A stretch of DNA of 64,000 nucleotides from VAZQ01 sp963785745 (lineage in GTDB: Bacteria; Pseudomonadota; Alphaproteobacteria; Rhizobiales; Xanthobacteraceae): contig CAWAWR010000001.1 in NCBI GenBank assembly GCA_963785745.1, forward strand, positions 1 to 64,000, given 5' to 3'. Positions within the stretch are counted from its first letter, which is position 1. Every line of letters begins with the position of its first letter. The notes beneath the pieces are model-generated. The model saw nothing but the letters and a program-made list of their open reading frames with translations, searched no databases and had not been told where the DNA came from. The translations under genes and the position numbers were made by a program. Below are positions 43,332 through 53,162 of this stretch, one piece after another.

Positions 43332-43868
43332 TCAACTCCAGAGCCACTTGAGGAGCTTGCCGACGATATCGCCGGTGGTGAGCAGCACCGCCGCCCACAC
43401 GAAGGCCGACGTGAAATTCGCGAACTGGAAACGCCAGAACGGCATCTCGAAGATGCCCGCGATCAGCGGCACCGAGGCGCGCAGCGGTCCGAAGAAGCGC
43501 CCGATGAAAATCCCGGCCACGCCCCACTTTTTCATGAAGGCCTCGCCCTTCGGGATCAGGTCCGGATGCTTCGACAGCGGCCAGATGTGCTGGACGGTGT
43601 ATTCGAGCTTCCGGCCGATCCAATATGACAGCCAGTCGCCGAATCCCGCGCCGAGCGACGCAGCGATCCAGATCGGCCAGAAATTGATTCCGCCCGCCAT
43701 GACAATCGTGCCGATGCCGATCAAGGCCGCCCAGGCCGGCAGCAACAGCGAAATAAAGGCGAGCGACTCCCCGAACGCCAGCAGGAAGACGACCAAAGGC
43801 GCCCATCCCTCGTGCGCCTTAACAAATTCGATAATGATGTTCGCGTAGCCTTCCAGTCTCTCGAACAT
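43332..43868 (-). CDS. DedA family inner-membrane protein
   Basis: A 178-residue integral membrane protein of the DedA/SNARE-associated (VTT) family, whose members act in lipid-carrier flipping and envelope homeostasis. Family text: WAPLVVFLLAFGESLAFISL, the conserved GAGFGDWLSYWIGRKL, a basic FMKKWGVAGIFIGRFFGPLR with the essential R-F-x-G-P-x-R, and a C-terminal hydrophobic segment. The expected Glu after the first helix (FGES) is present. It converges on the fused MFS gene with a 21-base gap. Confidence 0.9.
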   Translation of the reverse strand: MFERLEGYANIIIEFVKAHEGWAPLVVFLLAFGESLAFISLLLPAWAALIGIGTIVMAGGINFWPIWIAASLGAGFGDWLSYWIGRKLEYTVQHIWPLSKHPDLIPKGEAFMKKWGVAGIFIGRFFGPLRASVPLIAGIFEMPFWRFQFANFTSAFVWAAVLLTTGDIVGKLLKWLWS

Positions 43869-44020
43869 TTGGCGGGCATTCCCCCTGGCGGGCGTTGAGA
43901 ATTAGCCTGCCCAACCCTCCAATACCAGCCCCGGACGACATACCTCCGGGATCACGATTGAGCCACGGCCGTGGCATAGTTGAGCGGATTGATTCGTTTC
44001 GAGGCTGGGAACTTCCGTAT

Positions 44021-46075
44021 ATGGCAAAAGCAGCGAAAAAACCCGCCACCCGCGACCTGTTCGACACGCCGGCGCGCGGCGCGTCCGGGCGGGGCAAATC
44101 CGCTGGACGAAGCTCCCGCCCGGCGGGCGGCGCCGAGGGAGGCTATACCGCGCGCCATATCGAGGTGCTGGAGGGGCTCGAGCCGGTGCGCCGGCGCCCC
44201 GGCATGTATATCGGCGGCACCGACGAGAAGGCGCTGCATCACCTGTTCGCCGAGGTGATCGACAACGCCATGGACGAGGCGCTCGAAGGCCATGCCGACT
44301 TCATCAAGGTCGAGATGGAAGCCGATGGCTTTATTACCGTGACCGACAACGGCCGCGGCATCCCGGTCGATCCGCATCCGAAGTTCAAGAACAAGTCCGC
44401 GCTCGAAGTGATCATGACGACGCTGCACGCGGGCGGGAAGTTCGATTCCGAGGTCTACAGCACCTCGGGCGGCCTGCATGGCGTCGGCGTGTCGGTCGCC
44501 AATGCGCTGTCCGAGCGCATGGAGGTCGAGGTCGCCCGTAGCGGCCAGCTCTACGCACAGGCTTTCGTGCGCGGCAAACCGAAGGGCGGCCTGCAAAAAC
44601 TCGGCAAGGTCAACAACCGCCGCGGCACCAAGGTCCGCTTCAAGCCGGACCCGGAAATTTTCGGCGCCAGGGCGGCGTTCAATCCGCTGCGCGTCTTCAA
44701 GATGACGCGCGCCAAGGCTTACCTCTTCGGCGGCGTCGAGATCCGCTGGCAATGCGATCCTAAGCTTCTGAACGGCGACGATGTGCCGGAGGAAGCGACC
44801 TTCCACTTCGAGAAGGGGCTTGAGGACTATCTCAAGGCCACCATCAACGGCTCGACGCTGGTCCATCCCGACATTTTCGCCGGCAAGTCGGAGAAGAAGG
44901 GCGGTCACGGCACGGTGGAGTGGGCTGTCGGTTTCGTCGCCGACGCCGATCCATTCCTGTCGTCCTACTGCAACACCATCCCGACGCCGGACGGCGGCAC
45001 CCATGAATCCGGCCTGCGCAGCGCCATCACCAAGGGCATCAAGGATCACGCCGAACGCACCAATCAGGGCAAGCGCGCCGCCGCGGTCACCAGCGACGAC
45101 GTGATGGCGGGCGCCGCCTGCATGCTTTCGGTGTTCATCCGCGAACCGGAATTCCAAGGCCAGACCAAGGACCGCCTCGCGACCAACGAGGCCACGCGCA
45201 TCGTCGAGAACGCGATCAAGGACCCGTTCGACCATTGGCTCGCGGCCAATCAGGCGCAGGCCAGCAAGCTCCTTGATTTCGTGATCGAACGCGCCGACGA
45301 GCGCATCCGCCGCAAGCAGGAAAAGGAAATCTCGCGCAAGAGCGCGGTGCGCAAGCTCCGCCTCCCCGGCAAGCTCGCCGACTGCACCTCCACCGCCGCC
45401 GACGGCGCGGAGCTGTTCATCGTGGAGGGCAACTCGGCGGGCGGTTCAGCCAAGCAGGCGCGCGACCGCGCAACGCAGGCGATCCTGCCGCTGCGCGGCA
45501 AGATCCTCAACGTCGCCTCGGCCGGCCGCGACAAGCTCGCGCAGAACCAGCAGCTCTCGGACCTGGTGCAGGCGCTCGGCTGCGGCACCGGCGCGCATTT
45601 CCGCGAGCAGGACCTGCGCTACGACCGCGTGATCGTGATGACCGATGCCGACGTCGACGGCGCCCACATCGCCTCGCTGCTGATCACGTTCTTCTACCGG
45701 CAGATGCCGAAGCTGATCGACAACGGCCACCTCTATCTTGCGGTGCCGCCGCTCTACCGCCTCTCCCACGGCGGCAAGAATTTTTATGCGCGTAACGACA
45801 AGCACAAGGATGAAATCCTGAAGAAGGAATTCCACGCCAACGCCAAGGTCGAGATCGGCCGGTTCAAGGGGTTGGGCGAGATGATGGCGGCGCAGCTCAA
45901 GGAAACCACCATGGACCCGAAGAAGCGCACGCTCCTGCGGGTCAGGGTGGTCGAGGACGATCGCAAGGCCACCGACCGTTCGGTCGAACGCCTGATGGGC
46001 AACAAGCCCGAGGCGCGCTTCGACTTCATCCAAGAGAAGGCGGAATTCGCGAGCGAGGACTTGCTGGACGTGTAG
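44021..46075 (+). CDS. parE: DNA topoisomerase IV subunit B
   Basis: A 684-residue ATPase subunit that, with ParC, decatenates replicated chromosomes. After a basic, low-complexity leader (about 1-42) come the GHKL ATP site (EVIDNAMDEALEGHADF, TVTDNGRGIPVDPHPK, TSGGLHGVGVSVANALSE), the transducer domain, then the TOPRIM metal site (ELFIVEGNSAGGSAKQARDR, VIVMTDADVDGAHIASLLIT) and the end motif IGRFKGLGEMMAAQLKETTM. It lacks the long insertion of GyrB and has TTMDPKKRTLLRV, favouring ParE over GyrB. ATG 44021 is chosen as start, giving normal family length. Confidence 0.95.
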   Translation: MAKAAKKPATRDLFDTPARGASGRGKSAGRSSRPAGGAEGGYTARHIEVLEGLEPVRRRPGMYIGGTDEKALHHLFAEVIDNAMDEALEGHADFIKVEMEADGFITVTDNGRGIPVDPHPKFKNKSALEVIMTTLHAGGKFDSEVYSTSGGLHGVGVSVANALSERMEVEVARSGQLYAQAFVRGKPKGGLQKLGKVNNRRGTKVRFKPDPEIFGARAAFNPLRVFKMTRAKAYLFGGVEIRWQCDPKLLNGDDVPEEATFHFEKGLEDYLKATINGSTLVHPDIFAGKSEKKGGHGTVEWAVGFVADADPFLSSYCNTIPTPDGGTHESGLRSAITKGIKDHAERTNQGKRAAAVTSDDVMAGAACMLSVFIREPEFQGQTKDRLATNEATRIVENAIKDPFDHWLAANQAQASKLLDFVIERADERIRRKQEKEISRKSAVRKLRLPGKLADCTSTAADGAELFIVEGNSAGGSAKQARDRATQAILPLRGKILNVASAGRDKLAQNQQLSDLVQALGCGTGAHFREQDLRYDRVIVMTDADVDGAHIASLLITFFYRQMPKLIDNGHLYLAVPPLYRLSHGGKNFYARNDKHKDEILKKEFHANAKVEIGRFKGLGEMMAAQLKETTMDPKKRTLLRVRVVEDDRKATDRSVERLMGNKPEARFDFIQEKAEFASEDLLDV

Positions 46076-46081
46076 CGGCCG

Positions 46082-46543
46082 CTACATCCCCTCCGGCCAT
46101 TTTCTGGTGGCTTCCAGCAACTCGCCGGTCTCCAAGAGGCTCTTGAGGCTCGCGAGGATCAGTGGCCAGCCGCCCGAGACCGCCTCGATGAATTTCGAGT
46201 CCGGCTTGTCGATCTCGTGCACGACGGTGAGCTTCACCATATCGTCCTGTTGTTCGAGCTCGAAGGTCGCGCGCGAGAAGCCGTCCGCTTTCAGTTCCGG
46301 CTTGAACTCATTCCGCCAGGACAGCACCAGCCGCCGCGGCGGATCGATCTCCAGCACCTCGCCCGCGTCGCCGACGCGGCCGTCGGAAATCATCAGCCGC
46401 CACGGCGCGCCCTTCTCCCATTTGCAGTCCTGCCAGGTGCCGGCCCAGTACTGGCGGGTGAACTCGGGCGCCGTCAGCGCGCGCCAGAGTTTTTCCGGCG
46501 TGGTGCGGATGTAGGTCACATAAACAAACTTCAACTCACGCAT
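46082..46543 (-). CDS. SRPBCC/AHSA1-type domain protein
   Basis: A 153-residue START-like lipid-binding fold protein (activator of Hsp90 ATPase-like family). Typical text: RELKFVYVTYIRTTPEKLWR, ALTAPEFTRQYWAGTWQDCK, GEVLEIDPPRRLVLSWRNEF, MVKLTVVHEIDKPDSKF, GGWPLILASLKSLLETGE. ATG 46543 overlaps the last eight bases of the ArsR gene, so the two are translationally coupled. Such ArsR-SRPBCC pairs are common; the ligand is unknown. It converges on parE with a six-base gap. Confidence 0.9.
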   Translation of the reverse strand: MRELKFVYVTYIRTTPEKLWRALTAPEFTRQYWAGTWQDCKWEKGAPWRLMISDGRVGDAGEVLEIDPPRRLVLSWRNEFKPELKADGFSRATFELEQQDDMVKLTVVHEIDKPDSKFIEAVSGGWPLILASLKSLLETGELLEATRKWPEGM

Positions 46544-46856
46544 CGTCTGCCTCCAAATTCTTCTTGAGTTCGGAAAGGACGCGAAGCCTTCCCCGCTCGT
46601 ATTTGCGGATCCAGCGATCGGCGATGTCGTGGATCGGAGCCGGATTGAGGTAGTGCAGCTTTTCCCGTCCACGCCACACCGTCGCCACCAGGTTCGCCTC
46701 CTCCAGGATCGCCAGATGCTTGGTCACCGCTTGGCGCGTCATATCGAGCCCCGCGCAGAGCTCGCCCAAGGTCTGGCCGTTGTTCTCGAAGAGCCGATCG
46801 AGCAATTCGCGGCGGCTCTTGTCCGCCAAGGCCCGAAAGGCCGGATCGAAATCCAT
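46536..46856 (-). CDS. ArsR-family winged-helix transcriptional regulator
   Basis: A 106-residue regulator with a complete winged helix-turn-helix (FRALADKSRRELLDRLFEN, TLGELCAGLDMTRQAVTKHL, AILEEANLVATVWRGREKLH). The metal-binding CxC of ArsR/SmtB sensors is absent; one Cys lies in GELCAG. This is the non-metal branch usually paired with SRPBCC proteins. ATG 46856 is preferred; a TTG at 46871 would add five residues but lies inside the likely operator. It probably represses its own two-gene operon. Confidence 0.9.
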   Translation of the reverse strand: MDFDPAFRALADKSRRELLDRLFENNGQTLGELCAGLDMTRQAVTKHLAILEEANLVATVWRGREKLHYLNPAPIHDIADRWIRKYERGRLRVLSELKKNLEADDA

Positions 46857-46867
46857 ACTGCCAATAT

Positions 46868-46883
46868 GCAACCTTTTAGTTGC
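46868..46883. promoter_or_regulatory. Candidate ArsR operator
   Basis: GCAAC (46868-46872) and GTTGC (46879-46883) form an inverted repeat around CTTTTA, 12 bases upstream of the ArsR start. Position and symmetry fit autoregulation by the regulator; no binding evidence. Confidence 0.5.
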
Positions 46884-47039
46884 CTGTCAAGGCGTGAAAA
46901 GACCTGCGTGCAAAAAGGCCAACGACGATGTCGATGAGCCGATACAGCCTGCGTGGCGGCATTATCGCGCAGAAGAAAAAGCCGCAGCATGCGTTACAAT
47001 GTCGGCAATGGGATACATCCCATCGCAGGAGGAAATTGC

Positions 47040-48015
47040 GTGATCATCAATCGACGTGCGGTGCTCACAGGCTTGGCTGGCGGATTGGTGCTGAGCCAGA
47101 CGGAGGCGCGTGGCCAGGAGGCCAACTATCCATCGCGAACCGTGAGAATGACCGTTGGCACCGGCGCCGGCGGCGCCGCCGATACCACGGCGCGCGTCGC
47201 GGCCAAGGTCCTCCAGGACGCACTCGGCCAGACCTTCGTGGTCGAGAACCGGCCCGGCGCACAGGGGCTTGTGTCACTCAGCGCCTTCACGAAGGATCGC
47301 CCCGACGGCTACAATCTGTTCATGCTGGCCTCAAGCCAGGCGGTGCTGCCGGCGCTCTATCAATTGCCGTACGATCCGATCAACGACATCACGCCGATCG
47401 CGCGTCTGACGGTTGCGTCGGTGATCCTGGTGGTCAACCCCGACCTGCCGGTCAAGTCGGTCAAAGACCTCGTCGACTATGCCAAGAAGAATCCGAAGAC
47501 GATCACGTACGGATACCAGGGCGGCCCGATCCAGATCGCGTGCGCGCTGTTCGCCAAGCTCGCGGGCTTTGAGCCGGTCGCCGTTCCGTTCACGGCATCC
47601 GCCCAGGTGGCGACGGAGATGCTTGCCGGCCGGCTGACCTACACCGTGATGACGGGTGAGCAGGCGAAGCCGCTGGTCGATGCCGGGAAGCTCCGGGCCC
47701 TGGCGACGGCGGGAGTCAAACGCGCGCTGGCCTTTCCCGACATTCCGACGCTGGAAGAGCTTGGCTACCCGGCCTATGGCGACGGCTGGTTCGGCCTGAT
47801 TGGTCCGAAGAACCTCCCGAGAGCCGATCGTCGACAAGCTCTACACGGTCTTCAAGGATCACTACTACGGCAAGGAACCGCAACACACCCTGGTCGCGCG
47901 CGGCATGGAGCCGGCGGACGAAGGCCCCGAGGCGTTCACGGCGTTCCTCAAGGCGGATATTGCGCGCTGGATCCGTGCAGGGGAGCAGCTCGGCATCGCC
48001 AAGGTCAAACCCTGA
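47040..48015 (+). CDS. TTT-family solute-binding protein, classical Bug type (single-base frameshift)
   Basis: The gene spans 976 bases, one more than 325 codons. GTG 47040 follows AGGAGG. Tat-like signal (NRRAVLTGLAGGLVL), then the classical mature start NYPSRTVRMTVGTGAGGAAD, DALGQTFVVENRPGAQGLV, LVVNPDLPVKSVKDLVDYAK. An extra base at about 47820 shifts the frame after LIGPKNLP; the C-terminal part continues EPIVDKLYTVFKDHYYG and ends GEQLGIAKVKP. It is a periplasmic receptor of unknown ligand without membrane partners nearby. It converges on the MetE-like gene with a 15-base gap. Confidence 0.85.
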
Positions 48016-48030
48016 CCGCCCTTCCCGCCT

Positions 48031-49212
48031 TCAGTTCCACAGCCGTCGCGTCGCGATCTCTGCGCCCTCGGTCAATGCCTGGAGCTTGGCCCAGGCCACG
48101 TCCGGATGCATCTCATCGCCGGCGCGGGCGGTGGCAAAGCCGCAATCCGTGCCGGCGATGACGTTCTCGCGGCCGACCACGCCGGCAAAGCGCTCGATGC
48201 GGTCTGCGACCAGCTCCGGATGCTCGACCTGGTAGACGCAGTGCGACACCACGCCCGGAATGAGGATCTTGCCGGGCGGCAGCTTCACCTCCTGCCACAC
48301 GCGCCATTCGTGCTCATGGCGCGGATTGGCGGCCTCGATCGAATAGGCCTGTGCGCGAACCTGCAGCATCAAATCCACGTAGTGCTTGAGCTCGAGATCG
48401 TGGACCCGCGGGGCGACATTGATGCTGTAACAGGTGTGGAAGCGAACGCGATCCTCAGGGATTCCCTTCAACGAATAGTTCACCGCCTCCACGCGCGCGG
48501 CGATGAACTTTCGATTGTCCTCCACGCTGAGGTCCGGCTCGCGGATCCAGTGAGTGATGAGACGAGGATCGTCGATCTGCAGCAGGAAGCCGGCGTCCAC
48601 GATCGCGCGGTATTCCTGGTTCATGGCTTCCGCCAGCGCCGCAACATATTCCTCGTCCGTCGCATAGTATTCGTTCTTGAAGTACATCTCGAGATTGGTG
48701 GGCGATATCGCGCTGACAAAGGCTTCCGTGACATCGAGGCCGGCCATCGCGGCCTTCAATGTCTCGATATCCTCGCGCAACTCATCATGGCCGATATAGG
48801 TGATCGGCCCCGTGCAAACCATCGACGTCGTATCCGGCAGCCGGCCGGCGTGCTTCATCTTGGCCGAAAACATCACCTTCAGTTCCTCGTAGACCTTCGG
48901 AAACTGCATGGCGTCCCGCGTCGGCCTCGCGGAATGCGGCGGCGGTGTACGCATCCTCTCAAGCCCGCCGATCCGCGACGCGGCGTAATTGGAAAAGCTC
49001 GACTTGCTCTGCTCACCGTCATCGATGATGTCGATTCCAAGCTCGACCTGCCGGCGGACCACATCAGCAATCGATGCCCGAACGTCATTGGTCAGGGCGT
49101 CGCGGTCGAACGCATCGCCGGAATCCTTGGCGTGCAGCGGCGCAAGCAGGGAACGAGGTCGAGGAAGGCTTCCAGTGTGCGTGGTCAAAATGCGGTCTGC
49201 GCTGCGGTTCAT
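48031..49212 (-). CDS. Cobalamin-independent methionine synthase-like protein (MetE C-terminal domain family)
   Basis: A 393-residue TIM-barrel protein equivalent to the catalytic half of MetE. It starts at ATG 49212 (RILTTHTGSLPRPRSLL). The zinc site is visible as RVRFHTCYSINV (His-x-Cys) and VIAGTDCGFATARAGDE (Cys). LGIDIIDDGEQSKSSF and LLQIDDPRLITHWI fit the substrate barrel. It lacks the N-terminal half of true MetE, and such stand-alone proteins are often annotated methionine synthase II or epoxyalkane:CoM transferase-like; the methyl acceptor here is unknown. A stretch of about 110 bases separates it from the M20 gene. Confidence 0.85.
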   Translation of the reverse strand: MNRSADRILTTHTGSLPRPRSLLAPLHAKDSGDAFDRDALTNDVRASIADVVRRQVELGIDIIDDGEQSKSSFSNYAASRIGGLERMRTPPPHSARPTRDAMQFPKVYEELKVMFSAKMKHAGRLPDTTSMVCTGPITYIGHDELREDIETLKAAMAGLDVTEAFVSAISPTNLEMYFKNEYYATDEEYVAALAEAMNQEYRAIVDAGFLLQIDDPRLITHWIREPDLSVEDNRKFIAARVEAVNYSLKGIPEDRVRFHTCYSINVAPRVHDLELKHYVDLMLQVRAQAYSIEAANPRHEHEWRVWQEVKLPPGKILIPGVVSHCVYQVEHPELVADRIERFAGVVGRENVIAGTDCGFATARAGDEMHPDVAWAKLQALTEGAEIATRRLWN

Positions 49213-49322
49213 TGCCAATCCCGGTTCGGTTCCCAATTCGCGCAGCACGATGCAATCGAAGACCAGAGGTGTCAACGCGCCAAGGCGCGCACGCGTCATG
49301 CCTGATTTGAAACGCCGCGTGG

Positions 49323-50610
49323 CTACCGCACGCCCGGCGCCTTGCCCCGCGACACGTCCATGATCATGCGCGTCATCAGATAAAGCCGCGGCTCGATCGA
49401 CGAGACGAGGACGTATTCGGCCTCGATGGTGTGCGAGCCGAAACCCTGGAGCCCGAAGCGCTCGATCACCGGCGCCTTGGTCTTCAGCGACGCGAAGGCG
49501 GCATCGGTGCCGCCCCCTTCCGCCACAGGATCGACGACCAGCTCCTTGCCGAGCTCGCGATAGACGGTCTGCGCGTGCGCGGCCAGCGCGCGCGAGGCAT
49601 CGGTTGCCTCCAGCGGCGGCCGCCGGCGCTCGAAGATCAGCTCGACCTTCGCCTCCGGCAAGAGCTGGTTCTTGACCCGCTCGCGCACCTTGCGCTCGAT
49701 GCCGTCGTAGTCGCTGACGCGCAGCACGCGCACGTCGGCGATACCCTGCGCGTAAGGCGGGATCATGTTGCGGACCCGGCCGGCGTTCGCCACCGTCCAG
49801 TTCATCTTCACGCCGGTCTTGGGATCGGACAGGTCGCGCATCTGCAGGATCTGATGCGACAGCTCGTAGAGCGCATTGATGCCGCGCTCGGGCGAGCTGC
49901 CGGCATGCGACGCCCTGCCCTGCACGTTCAGCGTAACGGACGCGATGCCGGACGTCGCCAGCGCGAGCTTGTCGGATTCCGCGCGCGATCCTTCGACCGA
50001 GAACACGGCGTCGTGCTCGGCGCCAAGTCGCGTAATGAGGCTGCGCGAGCCGGGCGAGCTGATCTCCTCGTCGGCATTGATCAGCACGGTCAGGCGTGCC
50101 GTAGTCGCGGAAATTCATCGCCTGGAGCATGGCGACGGCGTGGACGATAAGCGCGATGCCCTGCTTGTCGTCGGCGATGCCCACGCCATAGGCGCGGTCG
50201 CCCTTGATGCGGAACGGCTGCTTGGCGAGCATTCCGCGCGGATAGACGGTGTCCATGTGCGCGAGCAGCAGGATCTTCTTCGTGCCGGTGCCGGCAAACG
50301 TGGCGCGCACCATCTTGCCGATCTGCTCGGGCGTGTCCTCCATCTTGTAGACGTCGCTCGCCTCGACCAGCTCGACCTGCCCGCCCAGCGCCTGCAGGCG
50401 GCCGGCAATGAGCTTGGCGATCCGCTCAAGGCCCTCGAAGTCGCGGCTGCCGGATTCGATCGACACCAGCGCTTCCAACGTCTCGAGCAAGGGCTGCTGC
50501 TCTTTCTTGGCCAGCGCGAGCACCCGTTCGTCCGGCTGGGCATGCGACGGCGCAATCGCCGCGGCGGTCAGCAGCACCGCGGCGAGCCACAACTTGGCGA
50601 AGGCGGCCAT
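49323..50610 (-). CDS. Exported M20-family metallopeptidase, carboxypeptidase G2-like (single-base frameshift)
   Basis: The gene spans 1288 bases, one more than 429 codons. Sec signal peptide (FAKLWLAAVLLTAAAIA, then PSHAQ). Metal-site text: LLLAHMDTVYPRGML, YGVGIADDKQGIALI, LINADEEISSPGSRSLI, VAEGGGTDAAFASLK and FGSHTIEAEYVLV; the dimerisation domain contains GRASHAGSSPERGINALYEL. An extra G at 50093-50094 breaks the frame after FRDYGT; with it removed the text continues LTVLINADEE. M20/CPG2 enzymes remove C-terminal Glu from folates or cleave other N-acyl amino acids; the substrate is unknown. It lies 11 bases downstream of the amidohydrolase gene, so probably one operon. Confidence 0.87.
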
Positions 50611-50621
50611 CAGCGGCTCCG

Positions 50622-51870
50622 TCAGGCGGCGGTGAGATTGCCGAACTTCTGCAAGTTCGCCTTTTGCGCCGCGTTGCGCGGCGGCAGCTTGAACAGCCGC
50701 GCCGCGGTGCCGCCAAGGATGTTGTGCTTCGCCTTCTCCGACACGAACGGCAGGTCCCAGATCGTCGACGGCAGGTCGAAGTCCCAGTGCGGATAGTCGG
50801 ACGAATAGAGCAACTGGGTCTCCGCATTGATCATGCGGAACGTCTGCTCCATCGCATCGCGATCCTGGACCTCCATCGGCTGCGACGAGTAGTACATGTC
50901 ACGCATATAGTCCGACGGCTTCTTCTTCAGCACCGGCGCTTCCGAGGGCCGCATCATGTATTCGTGGTCGAGCCGCTGCATCAGGAACGGCACCCAGGCG
51001 AGGCCGGACTCGATCCAGATCACCGGCAGCTTCGGGAAGCGCTCGCCCATGCCGTTGATCACCCAGTTGGTGCAGTGGAGGATATTGTAGAAGCTGAAGC
51101 CGAGCGCATGTACCGACAGGAACCGGTTGCAGGCGCGGAACACCGCCTCACCCCAGTTCGGGCCGGAATGGAACGACAGCACGAGGCCGCGCTCTTCCAT
51201 CGCGCGATAGAGCTTCATATAGGCGTTGTCGTTGACCTGCAGGTGGCGAACCGTCGTGACCATGAAGCCGCCGACACCCTTGCGGTCGCCGAAGGTCTCG
51301 ACGTGTCGCAGCGACGCATCCGGATCGGAGAACGGCAGGCTCAGCATCGAAAAGAAACGGCCGTGGGATTCCGGCAGCACGTTTTCGGTGAGCCAGCGGT
51401 TGTAGGCCCAGCACAGGTCGGATTCCATTTCCTTCTGCGGATGCAGGCCGAGCGTGAGCATGCCGGTCGGGAACAGGCAGGAGTAGTCGACGCTCATCGC
51501 GTCCATCCAGCGCTCTCCGAGCTGGATGTCGCGGTGACGGCCCGGTTCCGTCTTTTCGCTCCCGCGCAGCGGGTAGCGCGTCACGCGGCCGCCCATGTCC
51601 TGAGTTCGATCCGGCATTGCTCGGGAAGATGCCGCCGCGCCGCGGCGCCGCGGCCCGTCCGCCCAAGGTGATCTGCCGCAGGACCTCGTTCTCCATATAC
51701 GGCAGGATGTCGCCCATATGCTCGTTCTCGTAGTGATGCGCGTCGACGTCGACGATCAGCACGTCGTCGAGCTTGCGCTGCACCGCCTGTTGCCGTGCAT
51801 GGGCGAGCAATCGTGTGGTGTTGAGTTCGTCGACGGTGACGCGGCGGCCGCGGTCAGCGATGAGGTCCAT
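50622..51870 (-). CDS. Amidohydrolase 2 family protein (single-base frameshift)
   Basis: The gene spans 1249 bases, one more than 416 codons. ATG 51870 follows GGGGAAA. The N-terminal frame gives VLIVDVDAHHYENEHMGDIL (metal-site D-x-H-like start). The main frame gives SVDYSCLFPTGMLTLGLHPQ, LVLSFHSGPNWGEAVFRAC, HCTNWVINGMGERFPKLPV, IESGLAWVPFLMQRLDHEY and SSDYPHWDFDLPSTIWDL (the family's S-D-x-P-H). An extra T at 51617-51618 breaks the frame between IFPS and MPDRTQDMGG. The TIM-barrel family includes decarboxylases and hydrolases of aromatic acids. It heads a likely operon with the M20 peptidase. Confidence 0.87.
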
Positions 51871-52047
51871 GATCGTTTCCCCTTGATTGCGCAAAGGCCC
51901 GAGTTGCCTGCCTTCGGCTTTCCGCCAATTCTGTCACAGGCCAGCCGCGTTGTCCCGGCATGGCTGCCAGACCCGTGTGCACCGCATCCTTGCCGCCTGA
52001 CGTGAAATGCCACATCCTCACCGGCAAAAGGGTCACGGGAGGAAACC

Positions 52048-53145
52048 ATGCGGATCGATCGCAGATCGTCGCGCGCCGGCCTGACGCTGACCGTCGCGCT
52101 TTTCACTGCCCTGGCCTTCCCGGCACCTGCTACCGCGCAAACCGGCGACTATTTCGCCGGCAAGACGCTGCGCGTCATCGTCGGGCTCGAGGCCGGCGGC
52201 ACCGCCGACGTGTTTATTCGTACCTTCGCGGCTCAGCTTCGCAAGCATATCCCGGGCAATCCGACGGTGGTGGTCCAGAACATGACCGGCGCCGGCGGCT
52301 CGGTTGCCGCGAACTACACCTATGAACGCGCCGCGCCCGACGGCCTGACCATCGTGTTCAACACGTTCCATCCGCTCGCCCAGGCGCTTGGCGACCCGTC
52401 GATGCGTGCGCGCTACGACCAGTTCGACTATGTCGGCGCGATCGGCGACATCCGCGTCAACTATATGAGGACGGACGTCGTTCCCGGCGGCGCCAAGAAG
52501 CCCGCCGACATCATGAAGGCTGAGACCGTCGTGGTCGGGGCGCTCAGCCATTCCGATTTCAGCGGCACGCTCGGACAGCTTTCGCTCAGAGTCCTGGGCG
52601 TAAAATACAAGCCCGTCGTCGGCTATCGCGGCGGCGCCGATATCTTCCTCGCGATGCAACGCGGCGAGGTGCACTTCCACAACACCAGCATCGGAACTTT
52701 CCGCACCCGCAGCGCGGCCTTCATCAAGTCCGGTCTGGGCCTCGGCATCAGTTATCTGGTGCCGGTCGATGCCAGCGGCAATTACGAACGCAGCAAGCAC
52801 GTCACCGAGATGCCGGCTTATCCCGACCTCTACAAGGAAATTCACGGCAAGCTACCGACCGGCACCGACTGGGAGGCATTCAACTGGCTCACCAATCAGG
52901 TCGGCGAGCTCGCCTTCATTGCGCTGGCGCCGCCCAAGACTCCTGCCGCGGCGTTGGACGCGCTGCGCATCGGATTTGAACGCGCGACCAACGATCCCGC
53001 GTTTATCGACGACTCCGTGAAGCGGAACGGCATTCCCTACAGCTATGTCGGCGTGCCGCGCGGCCAGGCCGTCATCCGCGACCTCGCCGCGGTATCGCCG
53101 ACGGTGGTCGAGACGCTGCGCGCGGCCATGAGCGGACAGAACTAG
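52048..53145 (+). CDS. TTT-family solute-binding protein, FYxGKT-like
   Basis: A 365-residue receptor with GGGAGGA before ATG 52048; Sec signal peptide ending APATAQ. The mature protein reads TGDYFAGKTLRVIVGLEAGG, HIPGNPTVVVQNMTGAGGSV, AANYTYERAAPDGLTIVFNT, YRGGADIFLAMQRGEVHFHN. It belongs to the subgroup with the (F)YxGKT start and IPGNPTV loop. It is followed after 17 bases by an exported MBL-fold protein, so the two are likely co-transcribed and could share a substrate. It is divergent from the amidohydrolase. Confidence 0.84.
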   Translation: MRIDRRSSRAGLTLTVALFTALAFPAPATAQTGDYFAGKTLRVIVGLEAGGTADVFIRTFAAQLRKHIPGNPTVVVQNMTGAGGSVAANYTYERAAPDGLTIVFNTFHPLAQALGDPSMRARYDQFDYVGAIGDIRVNYMRTDVVPGGAKKPADIMKAETVVVGALSHSDFSGTLGQLSLRVLGVKYKPVVGYRGGADIFLAMQRGEVHFHNTSIGTFRTRSAAFIKSGLGLGISYLVPVDASGNYERSKHVTEMPAYPDLYKEIHGKLPTGTDWEAFNWLTNQVGELAFIALAPPKTPAAALDALRIGFERATNDPAFIDDSVKRNGIPYSYVGVPRGQAVIRDLAAVSPTVVETLRAAMSGQN

Positions 53146-53162
53146 CCACGCGAGGAAAAAAA

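Noticed and set aside
41090..43351. A single 753-codon frame across the second fused MFS gene
   Set aside because: Only its first ~85 codons are real; after 41355 the protein text continues in another frame, and the remaining codons are shadow.
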